Assembly (NCBI RefSeq): GCF_007744075.1
Contig: NZ_CP036266.1
Span: 2,527,748 to 2,591,747 of the forward strand
Length of the DNA stretch: 64,000 bases
DNA from: Gimesia chilikensis
GTDB taxonomy: Bacteria; Planctomycetota; Planctomycetia; Planctomycetales; Planctomycetaceae
Direction of reading: 5' to 3'
Shown here: in pieces, positions 46,479 through 54,070 of the stretch
Layout of the letters: each line of letters starts with the position of its first letter
How positions within the stretch are numbered: the first letter of the stretch is position 1
Notes under the pieces: generated by a model
Told to the model about the DNA's origin: nothing
Seen by the model: only the letters and a program-made list of their open reading frames with translations
The model's database searches: none
Position numbers and translations under genes: made by a program

Positions 46479-47180
46479 TCATGTAATTTCCTGTTCCCAT
46501 TCCGTAATTGTTTTCTCGTAGAGATCCTTGGTATTGATATACCAATCAGGTTGTGAACCAATCCAAAGGTTTCCAAGTGGGCCTGTTTCTGATGCGTCTA
46601 TCACTTCTTCGTTCAATCCCAAAAGCCTAGTGTAATCAGCTCTAGCTGAGCTGATAAAGGTGCTGTCATTTGCGGAGTCTTTAGCGTATCGAGCGGCTTT
46701 ATCTGCTGCTATATATGTGGAGAGTCTGATCTTCTCTAGATCATCAGGTTTGTATTCCAATACTTCAGAGCCTTTGCCTATGGTGTGAGCTCTGGAAATG
46801 GCCATTCCAGCTGAAGAGACTGAAATGGCAGCCCTGACTAAGCTGGTGTCTTTTTTGAACCCAGCACTACGCTCTGCGATCTGGAAGACCATGAAGCCCA
46901 AACCAAAGACATCAAAGCCGGTGAATCGGTAAGTCTGGCCAGAGCCGCCATGAACAAGATTATTATATGCCGTATTGAGTTTGACAACGGACTCTTTATA
47001 TGATGCTGTAATATATTCTATTAGCCAAGGTTCCGTTGTATTAGGTTCTGTTATAGGATTTGGTCGTGAAGTCAATAGTGGCTGGACCCTCAATGCACAA
47101 CGCAAGGCATACACCGCAACTGAAGCCTGTGATAGCCTATGTAACTCTTCCTCACTTGGCAGCTCATTTTCACCACTCAT
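46479..47180 (-). CDS. Hypothetical helical protein
   Basis: A 233-residue protein. The ATG at 47180 has GGAG 8 nt upstream; the TTG at 47192 is rejected. Almost wholly helical, with a less polar central stretch (FTGFDVFGLGFMVFQIAERS, LVRAAISVSSAGMAISRAH) that may be buried rather than membrane spanning. The end (GPLGNLWIGSQPDWY) contains several Trp/Tyr. No family recognised. It lies in the island between repeat copies 4 and 5, which both point to the same sense. Confidence 0.6.
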   Translation of the reverse strand: MSGENELPSEEELHRLSQASVAVYALRCALRVQPLLTSRPNPITEPNTTEPWLIEYITASYKESVVKLNTAYNNLVHGGSGQTYRFTGFDVFGLGFMVFQIAERSAGFKKDTSLVRAAISVSSAGMAISRAHTIGKGSEVLEYKPDDLEKIRLSTYIAADKAARYAKDSANDSTFISSARADYTRLLGLNEEVIDASETGPLGNLWIGSQPDWYINTKDLYEKTITEWEQEIT

Positions 47181-47268
47181 CACAATCTCCAATCAAACAC
47201 TTAGACATAAAAGGAGGCTGGACTGAATGGTACTTTCAAGTTTTAACTCGTTTCAAGAGACATTGGGG

Positions 47269-47330
47269 CGGAATAAAGGGGTCAGGACTCTTAATTGCAT
47301 TAAAAAGTCCTGACCCCTTTAGGTCTTCCA
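47269..47330 (+). repeat. Palindromic island repeat, copy 5
   Basis: GGAATAAAGGGGTCAGGACTC, TTAATTGCATTAA, then AAGTCCTGACCCCTTTAGG. It ends precisely where a gene fragment (47333-47470) begins. Confidence 0.85.
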
Positions 47331-47332
47331 TA

Positions 47333-47470
47333 AAGTGTGTCTGGGCACTATCGGAAATTGAGACTGCAGAATCGAAAAACAAGCTTGAATTCATTGCGCA
47401 GCATGACACCAGACATGAGGTACAGCAACTCGCACTTTCAAAGCTTTCAAATTTCGAAAGAAAACCATAG
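47333..47470 (+). pseudogene. 3' gene fragment cut by repeat copy 5
   Basis: In the frame ending at the TAG at 47470 the sequence reads VWALSEIETAESKNKLEFIA, then QHDTRHEVQQLALSKL. This helical pair pattern is typical of HEAT-like repeats at a protein C-terminus. Upstream the frame passes through the palindromic repeat and has no matching start, so this is most likely the orphaned end of a gene lost by rearrangement. No family can be named. Confidence 0.5.
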
Positions 47471-47559
47471 TGAGGAAAGGCCTGTCTAATCAACGGGGCC
47501 GCTCTTTTTTCACTCTTAAGAGTGACAGAACATTTCCAACCGTACCTGGGAGATTTGTT

Positions 47560-47988
47560 ATGCGCCTGGAAGAACGAATGTATTCAGAGACTGACACGCA
47601 GCAGGTCATTGAGATTGCCTCGCACCCAGGCTGGCAGCTCGATAAGGCGCATGCCATGTATGAACTTGCCTTCAGGGCTCTGGAAGATCCTTCCCTGTTG
47701 AGCGTAGCGTGGAACTGCATTGGCAGCGAACTTGAGGTCATGAATCGGCAGGGGCCACCCCTGGGACAGCCAGCGGCAACAGTATTGGTAGATGCAAATC
47801 AGGAAGCAGTTGAGAGGGCATTGGTCGAAGCGATGCAAGTGTGGTCAATTGAGCAGCAACGGGATTTCTTCCTGGGGATTATTGAGAAACCAGAACGATA
47901 TACTTACTTAAACCGCTTGATTATAAATTTCAGTCTCGCTCCCAAGGTTGATATCGACATCGATGGGAACGTTACTGAGCATCTTTAA
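47560..47988 (+). CDS. Hypothetical soluble protein, island gene
   Basis: A 142-residue protein. The ATG at 47560 has GGGAG upstream; the open frame continues to 47470 but without a ribosome site. Predominantly helical (DKAHAMYELAFRALEDPSLL, VERALVEAMQVWSIEQQRDF) with an acidic C-terminus (KVDIDIDGNVTEHL). Not recognised. Size and acidity are compatible with an orphan immunity protein, which is inference from context only. Confidence 0.6.
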   Translation: MRLEERMYSETDTQQVIEIASHPGWQLDKAHAMYELAFRALEDPSLLSVAWNCIGSELEVMNRQGPPLGQPAATVLVDANQEAVERALVEAMQVWSIEQQRDFFLGIIEKPERYTYLNRLIINFSLAPKVDIDIDGNVTEHL

Positions 47989-48095
47989 AAGTAACGACAC
48001 TTAAATTCTACCGGTCTCTTGATTGAGATATTACAGGTGCAGAAAGCTTTTTTCCCAAGCCATTTGAAGCAGCATACAGAGGGAAAGCGTAGATC

Positions 48096-48431
48096 ATGAT
48101 GGCAACAATTCAAAAATCAGACATCGAATGGCTGGCAGCAAATCGTCCGAGGGATCTGCATGATCTTTTGATGGGGACATCGGCATACACGCAGGATGTA
48201 AGCGATTCCTTTTCTGAGTGTGATGACGAATCAGACTGGACGCTCGTTATTCACCATCTGCTATTTGCCGAGCAGTTTGGTGCGGCTGCTAGAAATACGA
48301 AAGGCGAATGGAAAGGGGAAAGGTATTATCCATCTCACAGAGAAGTATTCGACGGATGGCTCGTAACGGGGATGAGCGGTCTTCACCCCGCAGAACTATA
48401 TGCCTACCTGGTTGACAATCCAGTCGGCTGA
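48096..48431 (+). CDS. Hypothetical soluble protein, island gene
   Basis: A 111-residue acidic protein with GAGGG before the ATG. The region DVSDSFSECDDESDWTLVIH is strikingly acidic. A Trp/Tyr-rich middle (GEWKGERYYPSHREVFDGW) and ELYAYLVDNP at the end suggest a compact fold. Family unknown. It sits 107 bp after the previous gene in the same direction. Its character again recalls immunity proteins. Confidence 0.6.
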   Translation: MMATIQKSDIEWLAANRPRDLHDLLMGTSAYTQDVSDSFSECDDESDWTLVIHHLLFAEQFGAAARNTKGEWKGERYYPSHREVFDGWLVTGMSGLHPAELYAYLVDNPVG

Positions 48432-48568
48432 ATGCGGAATCAGCAGATCGACAGGCATGGTTAATGAGAGGAAGCGACTTTTAATTACGTCCCGATGGCA
48501 ACGCTGCTCAATTCAGCGTAGACAGATTATTGAGTGGTTTTGTAGAGAATAGATGAAACACACCTGAA

Positions 48569-49099
48569 ATGACAATGACACCAGATGAGCTGTGGAACGA
48601 AATACAGTATTGTTTTCTCAACGATGGTGAGGCGTCATTGCCAACGCTTGAACTGCAGAATCTTTCAGCGAAAGAAATCAACTCCGTTTATCTCCAGATG
48701 CGAATACAGTCGCAGGTGGTAACACCGGCTCCGTTCTTCTGGCATGATGTTGAAAAACGAAATATACCGCTTGATGATGTTGCGAACGCTGCAGAGTTAG
48801 TCGTATCAGGTCAGGCTGCTCCGTTCAGCTTCACGGTAGAGGCAATCCAAATTGATGACGTCATTCTTCCGATGCTTACCATTGAAATATTTCAGGACAC
48901 TGTGGCGATCAGCTTCAGCACAAGGGATCACTGGAATGCTCTTCGTGCCTGCGCATTCTTTTCATGGTTGTCATTCTTGCTGGATGGCACCCAGGCTGGA
49001 CAGCTCGTCGTGTCGGCCGTCAATGGTCCACCTGATCACAAGAGATTTACGCAGGCATGGAACAGGTTCATTAACGACAGTGGGAGAGCAGAGCAGTAA
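48569..49099 (+). CDS. Hypothetical protein whose 3' end is duplicated downstream
   Basis: A 176-residue soluble protein with alternating helices and strands (PDELWNEIQYCFL, FTVEAIQIDDVILPMLTIEI). No family recognised. Its last 11 codons and about 90 bp of downstream DNA recur in degenerate form at 51391-51522, where they end another reading frame (QVWNRFIKEGG against QAWNRFINDSG). That shows a former paralogue nearby. In arrays of immunity genes such tandem paralogues are usual. Confidence 0.65.
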   Translation: MTMTPDELWNEIQYCFLNDGEASLPTLELQNLSAKEINSVYLQMRIQSQVVTPAPFFWHDVEKRNIPLDDVANAAELVVSGQAAPFSFTVEAIQIDDVILPMLTIEIFQDTVAISFSTRDHWNALRACAFFSWLSFLLDGTQAGQLVVSAVNGPPDHKRFTQAWNRFINDSGRAEQ

Positions 49100-49303
49100 G
49101 ATGTGTCTGGAGCATCAAATTGATGCATTACTGACAAGCTGCGAATTAAGGAGAACGAAGGTTCCTGAGACATTTATTTACTCGGGAAAGATCTGTCTTT
49201 AATCAAATATACAAAAACGTCAACAGTTCAATCGTGATGAATTGAAGCATGCTCTTCGGTATATTCGTAATGAGAGATATTTGCATTAGATTGGAGCAAT
49301 TGA

Positions 49304-49543
49304 TTGAAAAAAACATTTACTGAAACTGAGATTCTTGCAAAAGCAGTCAACGAGTTCATGACACGGCCCAATCGCCGAAAGCTAAAAGACATTCTTGTCC
49401 AATCGTCTTCACAGTTGGCGACGAGCAAAAAAACTGGATGGAAGGTGTTTTTTGTGTTCGAGGAGGCTGACTTATTCTTGAATAATTGTATGACTTTCGA
49501 AGTCGATATAGATGGAGAGGTGAAAGTCTTCGAAAGCATGTAA
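49304..49543 (+). CDS. Small hypothetical protein with TTG start
   Basis: A 79-residue protein. TTG at 49304 is accepted because GGAG lies 8 nt upstream. Basic N-terminal half (RPNRRKLKDILV) and a beta-like C-terminal half (GWKVFFVFEEADLF, FEVDIDGEVKVFESM). No family recognised. Confidence 0.5.
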   Translation: MKKTFTETEILAKAVNEFMTRPNRRKLKDILVQSSSQLATSKKTGWKVFFVFEEADLFLNNCMTFEVDIDGEVKVFESM

Positions 49544-49757
49544 TTCTCTTTTTACCCTAAACAGTCTTAGACAATAATGCCGATCGACTTCCTCGACTAT
49601 GATAGGCGACCGTTCCATTCGAGCCAGGAAGCTTAAATTGATTTGTAACGCGTTAAAAAAACTTTTAACGGGAAGTAAACGTTTTTCTTAAGGCACTTAG
49701 ACTGTAGTAAAAACAGCAATCCCTACAGGGGCAAAACAGAGAACGCGGATTAATAGA

Positions 49758-49931
49758 TTGAGTTATCAAACTATTTATGTTGTGGATTTACCTGGCACTG
49801 TTTTTAATGAACAGCTTGATCCAGCATGTCGTGCCAGTGATGTGGATCTTCGCCATTTTCTAGAAGAAGATGAATGTTGGGAGGGATGTCTACCTGATTC
49901 AAGGAAGAATAAAAGGGTCAGGACTATTTAA
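49758..49931 (+). pseudogene. 5' gene fragment ending in repeat copy 6
   Basis: From a TTG at 49758 the frame reads SYQTIYVVDLPGTVFNEQLD, then CRASDVDLRHFLEEDECWEG. It looks like a genuine protein N-terminus. After about 48 codons it runs into the island repeat (RKNKRVRTI) and stops. The rest of the gene is absent, so the repeat marks the break. Family unknown. Confidence 0.45.
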
Positions 49932-49945
49932 TGTAATTTAATAAA
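49903..49945 (+). repeat. Palindromic island repeat, copy 6 (left half)
   Basis: GGAAGAATAAAAGGGTCAGG, ACTATTTAATGTAATTTAA; the right arm is missing. It ends the ORF fragment at 49931. Confidence 0.6.
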
Positions 49946-50007
49946 GTAAGCAGTTGAACCTTTTTGTCCGCTCTTTTAGGGATTCTTTTTTTGTTTAGGT
50001 GACAGTC

Positions 50008-50421
50008 ATGTTTAATCAAGAATGTGTTCCGATATTTTTAACTCTTACTTTATTTTTACCAACTTTTAGCTGCTCCAAAGAATTGAATCCTCAGAAAAAA
50101 ACTTCAAGTATTGTTGGCACTTGGCAATTCCCAGGTCCAAATAAACCGGCACTCCATACCGATTGGGGCCCTCTCTGGACCACTTATATTATAAACAGTT
50201 CAGGAAAATTTGAATATATTTTAAGCGACAAGGGGGGAGATGTTCAGGGTTTACCTGAAGGATCAATGTTTCGACAATTTGGAACCTATAAGATCACAGA
50301 TACTACATTTGAAACGGAAATAGATGGAGAAGTCGTCATTACTCCGTATTCTTTGCAAAATGATCATTTGATACTAACTGATAAGGACGGCAAAACTGTT
50401 GAATTTATAAGGCTTAAGTGA
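50008..50421 (+). CDS. Putative small lipoprotein, lipocalin-like pattern
   Basis: A 137-residue protein (ATG at 50008; GTG at 49999 also possible). The leader PIFLTLTLFLPTFSC suggests a lipoprotein with Cys as the first mature residue, although Phe at -2 is not ideal for the lipobox. The mature part is beta-rich: IVGTWQFPGPNKP, FEYILSDKGGD, GTYKITDTTFETEI, LILTDKDGKTVEFIRLK. A GTW opening and repeated strands resemble small lipocalin-like domains. No function known. It is notably AT-rich relative to the flanking chromosome. Confidence 0.65.
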   Translation: MFNQECVPIFLTLTLFLPTFSCSKELNPQKKTSSIVGTWQFPGPNKPALHTDWGPLWTTYIINSSGKFEYILSDKGGDVQGLPEGSMFRQFGTYKITDTTFETEIDGEVVITPYSLQNDHLILTDKDGKTVEFIRLK

Positions 50422-50531
50422 AAGGTTATAATTAAGGCTTTATCAATCTTCTCTTGCTCCAAATTCGGAATTAGATAGAAAGTTAGTGACTTTGCCCCCA
50501 ACCTTGTACAAGTTGGAATGTTAGAGGCCCA

Positions 50532-50590
50532 GGAAGAATAAAGGGGTCAGGACTCTTTAATGCAATTAAGAGTCCTGACCCCTTTAGGTC
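50532..50590 (+). repeat. Palindromic island repeat, copy 7
   Basis: GGAAGAATAAAGGGGTCAGG, ACTCTTTAATGCAATTAAG, AGTCCTGACCCCTTTAGGTC. A near-perfect inverted repeat (AAAGGGGTCAGGACTCTT). Confidence 0.9.
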
Positions 50591-50598
50591 CCGCAGAT

Positions 50599-50724
50599 AT
50601 GAACTTCCAACATTTGATAAACCTTATCGGTTCACCGATTTCTCAAATTGGTAGTTCAGGTCAACGAAGCATATACATTCAAGCGACCTCAGATGTGATT
50701 ATTGTGAGCAGTCTCTTTAGATGA
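50599..50724 (+). CDS. Short ORF between two palindromic repeats
   Basis: A 41-codon frame (MNFQHLINLIGSPISQIGSS, then GQRSIYIQATSDVIIVSS). It begins 8 bp after repeat copy 7 and ends 11 bp before copy 8. It could be the start of a gene whose remainder was lost, or chance. No good ribosome site. Confidence 0.2.
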   Translation: MNFQHLINLIGSPISQIGSSGQRSIYIQATSDVIIVSSLFR

Positions 50725-50735
50725 TTAGATAATAA

Positions 50736-50798
50736 GGAAGAATAAAGGGGTCAGGACTATTTAATGTAATTAAGAGTCCTGACCCCTTTTAATCCTCT
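50736..50798 (+). repeat. Palindromic island repeat, copy 8
   Basis: GGAAGAATAAAGGGGTCAGG, ACTATTTAATGTAATTAAG, AGTCCTGACCCCTTTTAATC; both arms intact. Confidence 0.9.
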
Positions 50799-50858
50799 CA
50801 ATGCGTTTAGAAACCACGAAACAACATTGGAAGCGATGCAAAGGATTTATGGCCAACT

Positions 50859-51347
50859 ATGAATTATGGACCACACGACAATCTCGTCCATGAGGTTTTG
50901 GAGTACCTCGATTCCAACGACTTGCTGGCTGCTGCTGACAACGTTCCCCCGACCATAGTTGCCATCGACGATTTTGAGGCTGCTAAGGAGATGGCCTTCA
51001 GCCAGTTCTTTGGGGCATCAAAACTCTCATGGAGCGACATCCGAGAGGCCGAATTGGCGGAAGCGATGAATGCACCTGACGAGGGAGAAATTCATCGCCT
51101 GTTTGATGAGTTCTTCGATGTTGTCGCATCAAAGGCCAGGTTCGATTATGATTACGACGAGATCGCCAATGAGATAATCTCCGACATCCTCAATGTGTGT
51201 TATTGGAGAGCCGTTTATGGCAGTACGAATGGCCTGTTTGAGCAGATGTTGGAAGTATACAGGAATGGAGGCTGGCCATGTGGATGGCAAGGAGATTGGC
51301 CCGGCGGTCAGTTGGTTGCATTCTTCCCTCCATCTAAGTCTGAATGA
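50859..51347 (+). CDS. Conserved-looking acidic protein, island gene
   Basis: A 162-residue soluble acidic protein (ATG at 50859). Helical through most of its length (HEVLEYLDSNDLLAAADNVP, EIANEIISDILNVCYWRAVY). It ends with GGWPCGWQGDWPGGQLVAFF. A closing 'GGWPCGWxGxxPxGxLvvF' pattern is familiar from uncharacterised proteins in polymorphic-toxin immunity neighbourhoods, so an immunity-type role is proposed with caution. It is followed by the broken paralogue fragment at 51391. Confidence 0.6.
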   Translation: MNYGPHDNLVHEVLEYLDSNDLLAAADNVPPTIVAIDDFEAAKEMAFSQFFGASKLSWSDIREAELAEAMNAPDEGEIHRLFDEFFDVVASKARFDYDYDEIANEIISDILNVCYWRAVYGSTNGLFEQMLEVYRNGGWPCGWQGDWPGGQLVAFFPPSKSE

Positions 51348-51369
51348 CTACCTCCTCCCTTCCAACCGC

Positions 51370-51389
51370 TTTGCCCCCTTTATTCTTCA
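51370..51389 (-). repeat. Half copy of the island repeat at a duplication boundary
   Basis: TTGCCCCCTTTATTCTTC is the reverse complement of a left repeat arm (GAAGAATAAAGGGGGCAA). It directly adjoins the duplicated fragment starting at 51391. Confidence 0.55.
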
Positions 51390-51390
51390 A

Positions 51391-51522
51391 GTTTGGAACA
51401 GGTTTATTAAAGAGGGTGGGTGAGCAGGGCAGTAAGATGTACCTGGAACCTTCAATTGATACATTACCGACTAAGCCGCGTATACCGTAATACGAAGGAT
51501 TCTGACACCTGTATTTACTCAG
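51391..51522 (+). pseudogene. Degenerate duplicate of the 3' end of the 48569 gene
   Basis: About 130 bp aligning with 49055-49185 at roughly 75-80% by eye. Shared blocks include TGGAACAGGTT, GAGCAG, GCAGTAAGATGT, CAATTGAT or AAATTGATGCATTAC, ACGAAGG and TATTTACTC. The coding part gives WNRFIKEGG and a stop, matching WNRFINDSG of the intact gene. The body of this paralogue is gone; a repeat arm lies exactly at the break. Confidence 0.7.
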
Positions 51523-51568
51523 CATTTTGTATTGCGTTGAACGCAGCCAAAAAAGCAGGAAGGCTAAG

Positions 51569-52150
51569 ATGTTTTATTTGATTGAACCCGATGACGAACT
51601 ATCAGACAACTGGCTGTTTTTTGAGGAAGATCTGAACGGTGTGCTTGTGGTTCGAGAAGAGTATCGTGACCTGGTGTGTCAAAGTTGCGGAAAGATTGAC
51701 GAAAATATCGCTATTTCCCGTGGCCTGAGCTCACATTTTATAGTGGAAACAAACAGCGATATTGTTGCAACGTCTGAGGATTGGATCTGCGTATCGGCAC
51801 GTTTTTGTGACGAGATCATGAAACTGAAATTTGGGGGACTTAGGTTTATCCCTCTTGCAGATTCGAAACATTCGATTGTTATGCCCGAGTTACTTGTCGA
51901 AACCGATGAAACCAGGGCCGGCTTTGAAAACCATAATCAGTGCACAAGTTGCGGTAGATTTGGTGAAAGAATCATTGGGCCTTTTATTCAAGGAATGAGG
52001 TTGCCAGCATCCGATTCCACATTCTTCGCTTCATCAATCGCCAACGAGAATGTGAAGGTGAGCTATTATCGATTTTTCGCCAGCGAATTAATAGTAGAAG
52101 CAATCCGAAAGCTGGAATTCGCAGGAATCGATTTTGTAGAAACCGCATAG
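51569..52150 (+). CDS. Hypothetical protein with two CxxCG motifs
   Basis: A 193-residue protein (ATG at 51569, GGAAGG upstream; a TTG at 51527 is rejected). It carries two zinc-ribbon-like pairs, LVCQSCGK near residue 32 and QCTSCGR near 130, each followed by a beta-strand region. They could together bind one or two zinc ions. The rest is mixed, with ELIVEAIRKLEFAGIDFVE at the end. Similar double-CxxCG proteins occur among toxin-antitoxin/immunity-type orphans in myxobacteria and planctomycetes. Precise function unknown. Confidence 0.62.
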   Translation: MFYLIEPDDELSDNWLFFEEDLNGVLVVREEYRDLVCQSCGKIDENIAISRGLSSHFIVETNSDIVATSEDWICVSARFCDEIMKLKFGGLRFIPLADSKHSIVMPELLVETDETRAGFENHNQCTSCGRFGERIIGPFIQGMRLPASDSTFFASSIANENVKVSYYRFFASELIVEAIRKLEFAGIDFVETA

Positions 52151-52163
52151 AGACAATTGTGAT

Positions 52164-52228
52164 TAAAGGCATATCGGGGCGGGACTCTTTGATATCACTA
52201 GCAGTCTTGCCCCCTTTTAATTCTTCCA
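52164..52228 (+). repeat. Palindromic island repeat, copy 9 (degenerate)
   Basis: CGGGGCGGGACTCTTTGAT, ATCACTAGCAGTCTTGCCCC, then CTTTTAATTCTTCC. Both arms are mutated in matching ways, so pairing is kept (GGGGCGGGACT with AGTCTTGCCCC). Confidence 0.6.
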
Positions 52229-52329
52229 TTGATGATAGAGTGTACGGCCCGGATATAAGGCGAGTATTGAAGAATGTAATTAGTGATTGGAGGAGTCTCC
52301 GTCCTGATCTATTTCAAGGTACACACCAA

Positions 52330-52770
52330 ATGACAACTTCAGAAGAACTTTCTAAAACGCTTTACTCTGACAATACCCAAGAGTTCATGACTCTTGCCAA
52401 CAGCCTGGCAACAGAAGGCACAACAGAAAGTGTAGATGTTTTACTGGCGTGTTTTGAAGATGATGATGATTATTATGATGAAATGTCTGTTCTGATGCAT
52501 GCCATAGAGCGGATTGATCCAACTCCAGTTTATGAATCACTTAGCAAAGGATTACCTGATTTAAACGATCGAGCGCCTGGGTGGAGCGAAGAGTTGGTGA
52601 AACGACATCTTAGTGTACCTGGAATTGCAAAAGAGGGGGGATTTAGTATTTCGGCTTTCGTGTGTGCGTTGAGAGAAGTTCCGGAGTCTTTGGCGGTTGC
52701 TAAGTCAATTGCCAGCAGGCTAGTCTCTGATGAGCGAATACCAGCCGATGTTTTGTATTTCTTCACTTAA
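52330..52770 (+). CDS. Imm30-like orphan immunity protein
   Basis: A 146-residue protein from the ATG at 52330 (a GTG at 52240 is also possible; further upstream the frame runs into repeat copy 9). The pattern fits the Imm30 immunity family of polymorphic toxins: LLACFEDDDDYYDEMSVLMH, AIERIDPTPVYESLSKGLPD, then LNDRAPGWSEELVKRHL. These give the acidic cluster, the HAIE core and the late 'APxWxxEL' helix. Imm30 proteins neutralise toxins delivered by neighbours. No toxin lies in the window, so it would protect against outside toxin. The family call is from memory of the motif and needs a profile search. Confidence 0.6.
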   Translation: MTTSEELSKTLYSDNTQEFMTLANSLATEGTTESVDVLLACFEDDDDYYDEMSVLMHAIERIDPTPVYESLSKGLPDLNDRAPGWSEELVKRHLSVPGIAKEGGFSISAFVCALREVPESLAVAKSIASRLVSDERIPADVLYFFT

Positions 52771-53058
52771 TTTAACGAATTCAGACTCGCTAGATCCTCT
52801 GAAACATTCGATTGTGAGAGAGCCTGTCGCTATTTTTCATTGGTGGAATAAAGGGCTCACTGCTGCCCGTTTCACGCTGTTTATTTCGATTTTTGGTATA
52901 TCAATGGCCGTCTATTCGCTACATCGCGATACAGGTGGTTCTGTGAGGTTGTGTGGCGTCGTTAGAATTATGAGTTGATTTCACTGATCTCCTGGCATCT
53001 AATCGCGTTAAATCTTCCATTCGTTCTATGCTCCTTCTGTAATTACGGAGGTCAAACC

Positions 53059-53337
53059 ATGTGGTTTTACGAAACTAAAATTGGAATCTTCACGATTCGC
53101 GAGAGGTCGGGCAAGTACCATGTTTATTTTGATGGCGAGGACCTCGGAAGTTATGACACACCTTGGCAAGCATCTGAAGACTTAGCTGGAGGCCGCATGC
53201 CTACTCTCTCCTGTGGTGTTGATACAGCAACCCTCGGGATCGCTCCCCATACGGACCAATGGCTTAAATTAATTCATGGTAGACCTCTGGGGAATAAAAC
53301 GGCCCAGCATCGCCAGTCCGGGGAGAAAAGCCAATAA
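53059..53337 (+). CDS. Small hypothetical protein
   Basis: A 92-residue protein with a strong GGAGG site before the ATG at 53059; the frame upstream is not coding. The first 45 residues form a likely beta-sheet unit (IGIFTIRERSGKYHVYFDGE, DLGSYDTPWQASEDLAGG). The C-terminal part is polar. Short one-domain proteins with this pattern are widespread but uncharacterised. Confidence 0.65.
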   Translation: MWFYETKIGIFTIRERSGKYHVYFDGEDLGSYDTPWQASEDLAGGRMPTLSCGVDTATLGIAPHTDQWLKLIHGRPLGNKTAQHRQSGEKSQ

Positions 53338-53351
53338 ACGCCTATGTTTCG

Positions 53352-53414
53352 AGAAGAATAAAGGGGTCAGGACTCTTAATTGCATTAAAGAGTCCTGACC
53401 CCTTTAGGTTCTTC
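53352..53414 (+). repeat. Palindromic island repeat, copy 10
   Basis: GAAGAATAAAGGGGTCAGG, ACTCTTAATTGCATTAAAG, AGTCCTGACCCCTTTAGG; both arms intact. It lies 14 bp after a gene stop. Confidence 0.9.
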
Positions 53415-53416
53415 TA

Positions 53417-53554
53417 ATGGAAGTATTGCAACTAGTGAAATTTACTTGGTCAATGGGTAACAAGATGTCTTCAGGGCAATTTGAAAAGCAGACCAAGCTG
53501 AGGCTTACTTGTACAATCATACAGGCGGGATATAATGGCACATATGATTTCTAA
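53417..53554 (+). CDS. Short ORF directly after repeat copy 10
   Basis: A 45-codon frame (MEVLQLVKFTWSMGNKMSSG, ending AGYNGTYDF) with no ribosome site. Probably chance or a fragment; recorded because it starts at the repeat edge as other fragments do. Confidence 0.15.
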   Translation: MEVLQLVKFTWSMGNKMSSGQFEKQTKLRLTCTIIQAGYNGTYDF

Positions 53555-53625
53555 AACTCTATCGCAAAAACACTCTGGTATGAAACAATAATTCTAGGAC
53601 ATCGATTACTCATGAAAGTTTTATC

Positions 53626-53994
53626 ATGACAATAAATAATCCTGTAAGTAAAACACATTTTAAAATCACTTCAGATCGACTTCAGCATTTCACAAATGAA
53701 ACTTTTATGTGTGATGATTGTCAGTACGATTATCACCCTAAGGTTCATAGTCAGCCTTATATAGTTCAATTTGGCGCGATACTCATTGCAACATCTCTGT
53801 TCTTGGTTTTTAAATTTCAAGCCCCTGTCTGGCTGTATGCCTTGTTACCAATATTGATTGGTGGCTATATGATTTGGTATCATAATAGAGATAGACGCAT
53901 TATGGCATCTTCAAGCACTTCTAAGCTGAAATATGGCGATATAATACTTGAGTGCCCCAAATGTGGCAGCACTAAAGCAACGAAGGTAGGATAA
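53626..53994 (+). CDS. Hypothetical zinc-ribbon membrane protein
   Basis: A 122-residue protein. CDDCQYDYHPKVH (near residue 29) and CPKCGSTKATKV (near 110) form two CxxC pairs that could join as a zinc ribbon. Between them are two transmembrane helices (FGAILIATSLFLVFKF and APVWLYALLPILIGGYMIWY) with both termini likely inside. No family named. The last intact gene of the island. Confidence 0.6.
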   Translation: MTINNPVSKTHFKITSDRLQHFTNETFMCDDCQYDYHPKVHSQPYIVQFGAILIATSLFLVFKFQAPVWLYALLPILIGGYMIWYHNRDRRIMASSSTSKLKYGDIILECPKCGSTKATKVG

Positions 53995-54041
53995 CCCTGC
54001 TCTCGTACTCATACACCAACAAATGTATCTACGTTGGATGT

Positions 54042-54070
54042 GAATAAAATAAAGTGGTCAGGACCAATCC
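54042..54070 (+). repeat. Palindromic island repeat, copy 11 (left half)
   Basis: GAATAAAATAAAGTGGTCAGG, then ACCAATCCTG; the right arm is mostly lost. Adjacent to the transposase remnant. Confidence 0.4.

Larger units (their letters stand above)
49544..50007. other. Gene-poor stretch with a truncated ORF and a half repeat
   Basis: 464 bp with no intact gene. It holds the gene fragment at 49758-49931 and repeat copy 6 at 49903-49945. The rest is AT-rich with nothing recognised. Confidence 0.4.
50422..50858. other. Intergenic stretch with two full repeats and a short ORF
   Basis: 437 bp holding palindrome copies 7 and 8 about 145 bp apart. The short frame at 50599-50724 lies between them. 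Otherwise nothing is recognised. Confidence 0.5.

Noticed and set aside
41649-54070. Repeats considered as a CRISPR array
   Set aside because: Copies are far apart at irregular distances, are palindromic over the full length and have no spacer pattern or cas genes.
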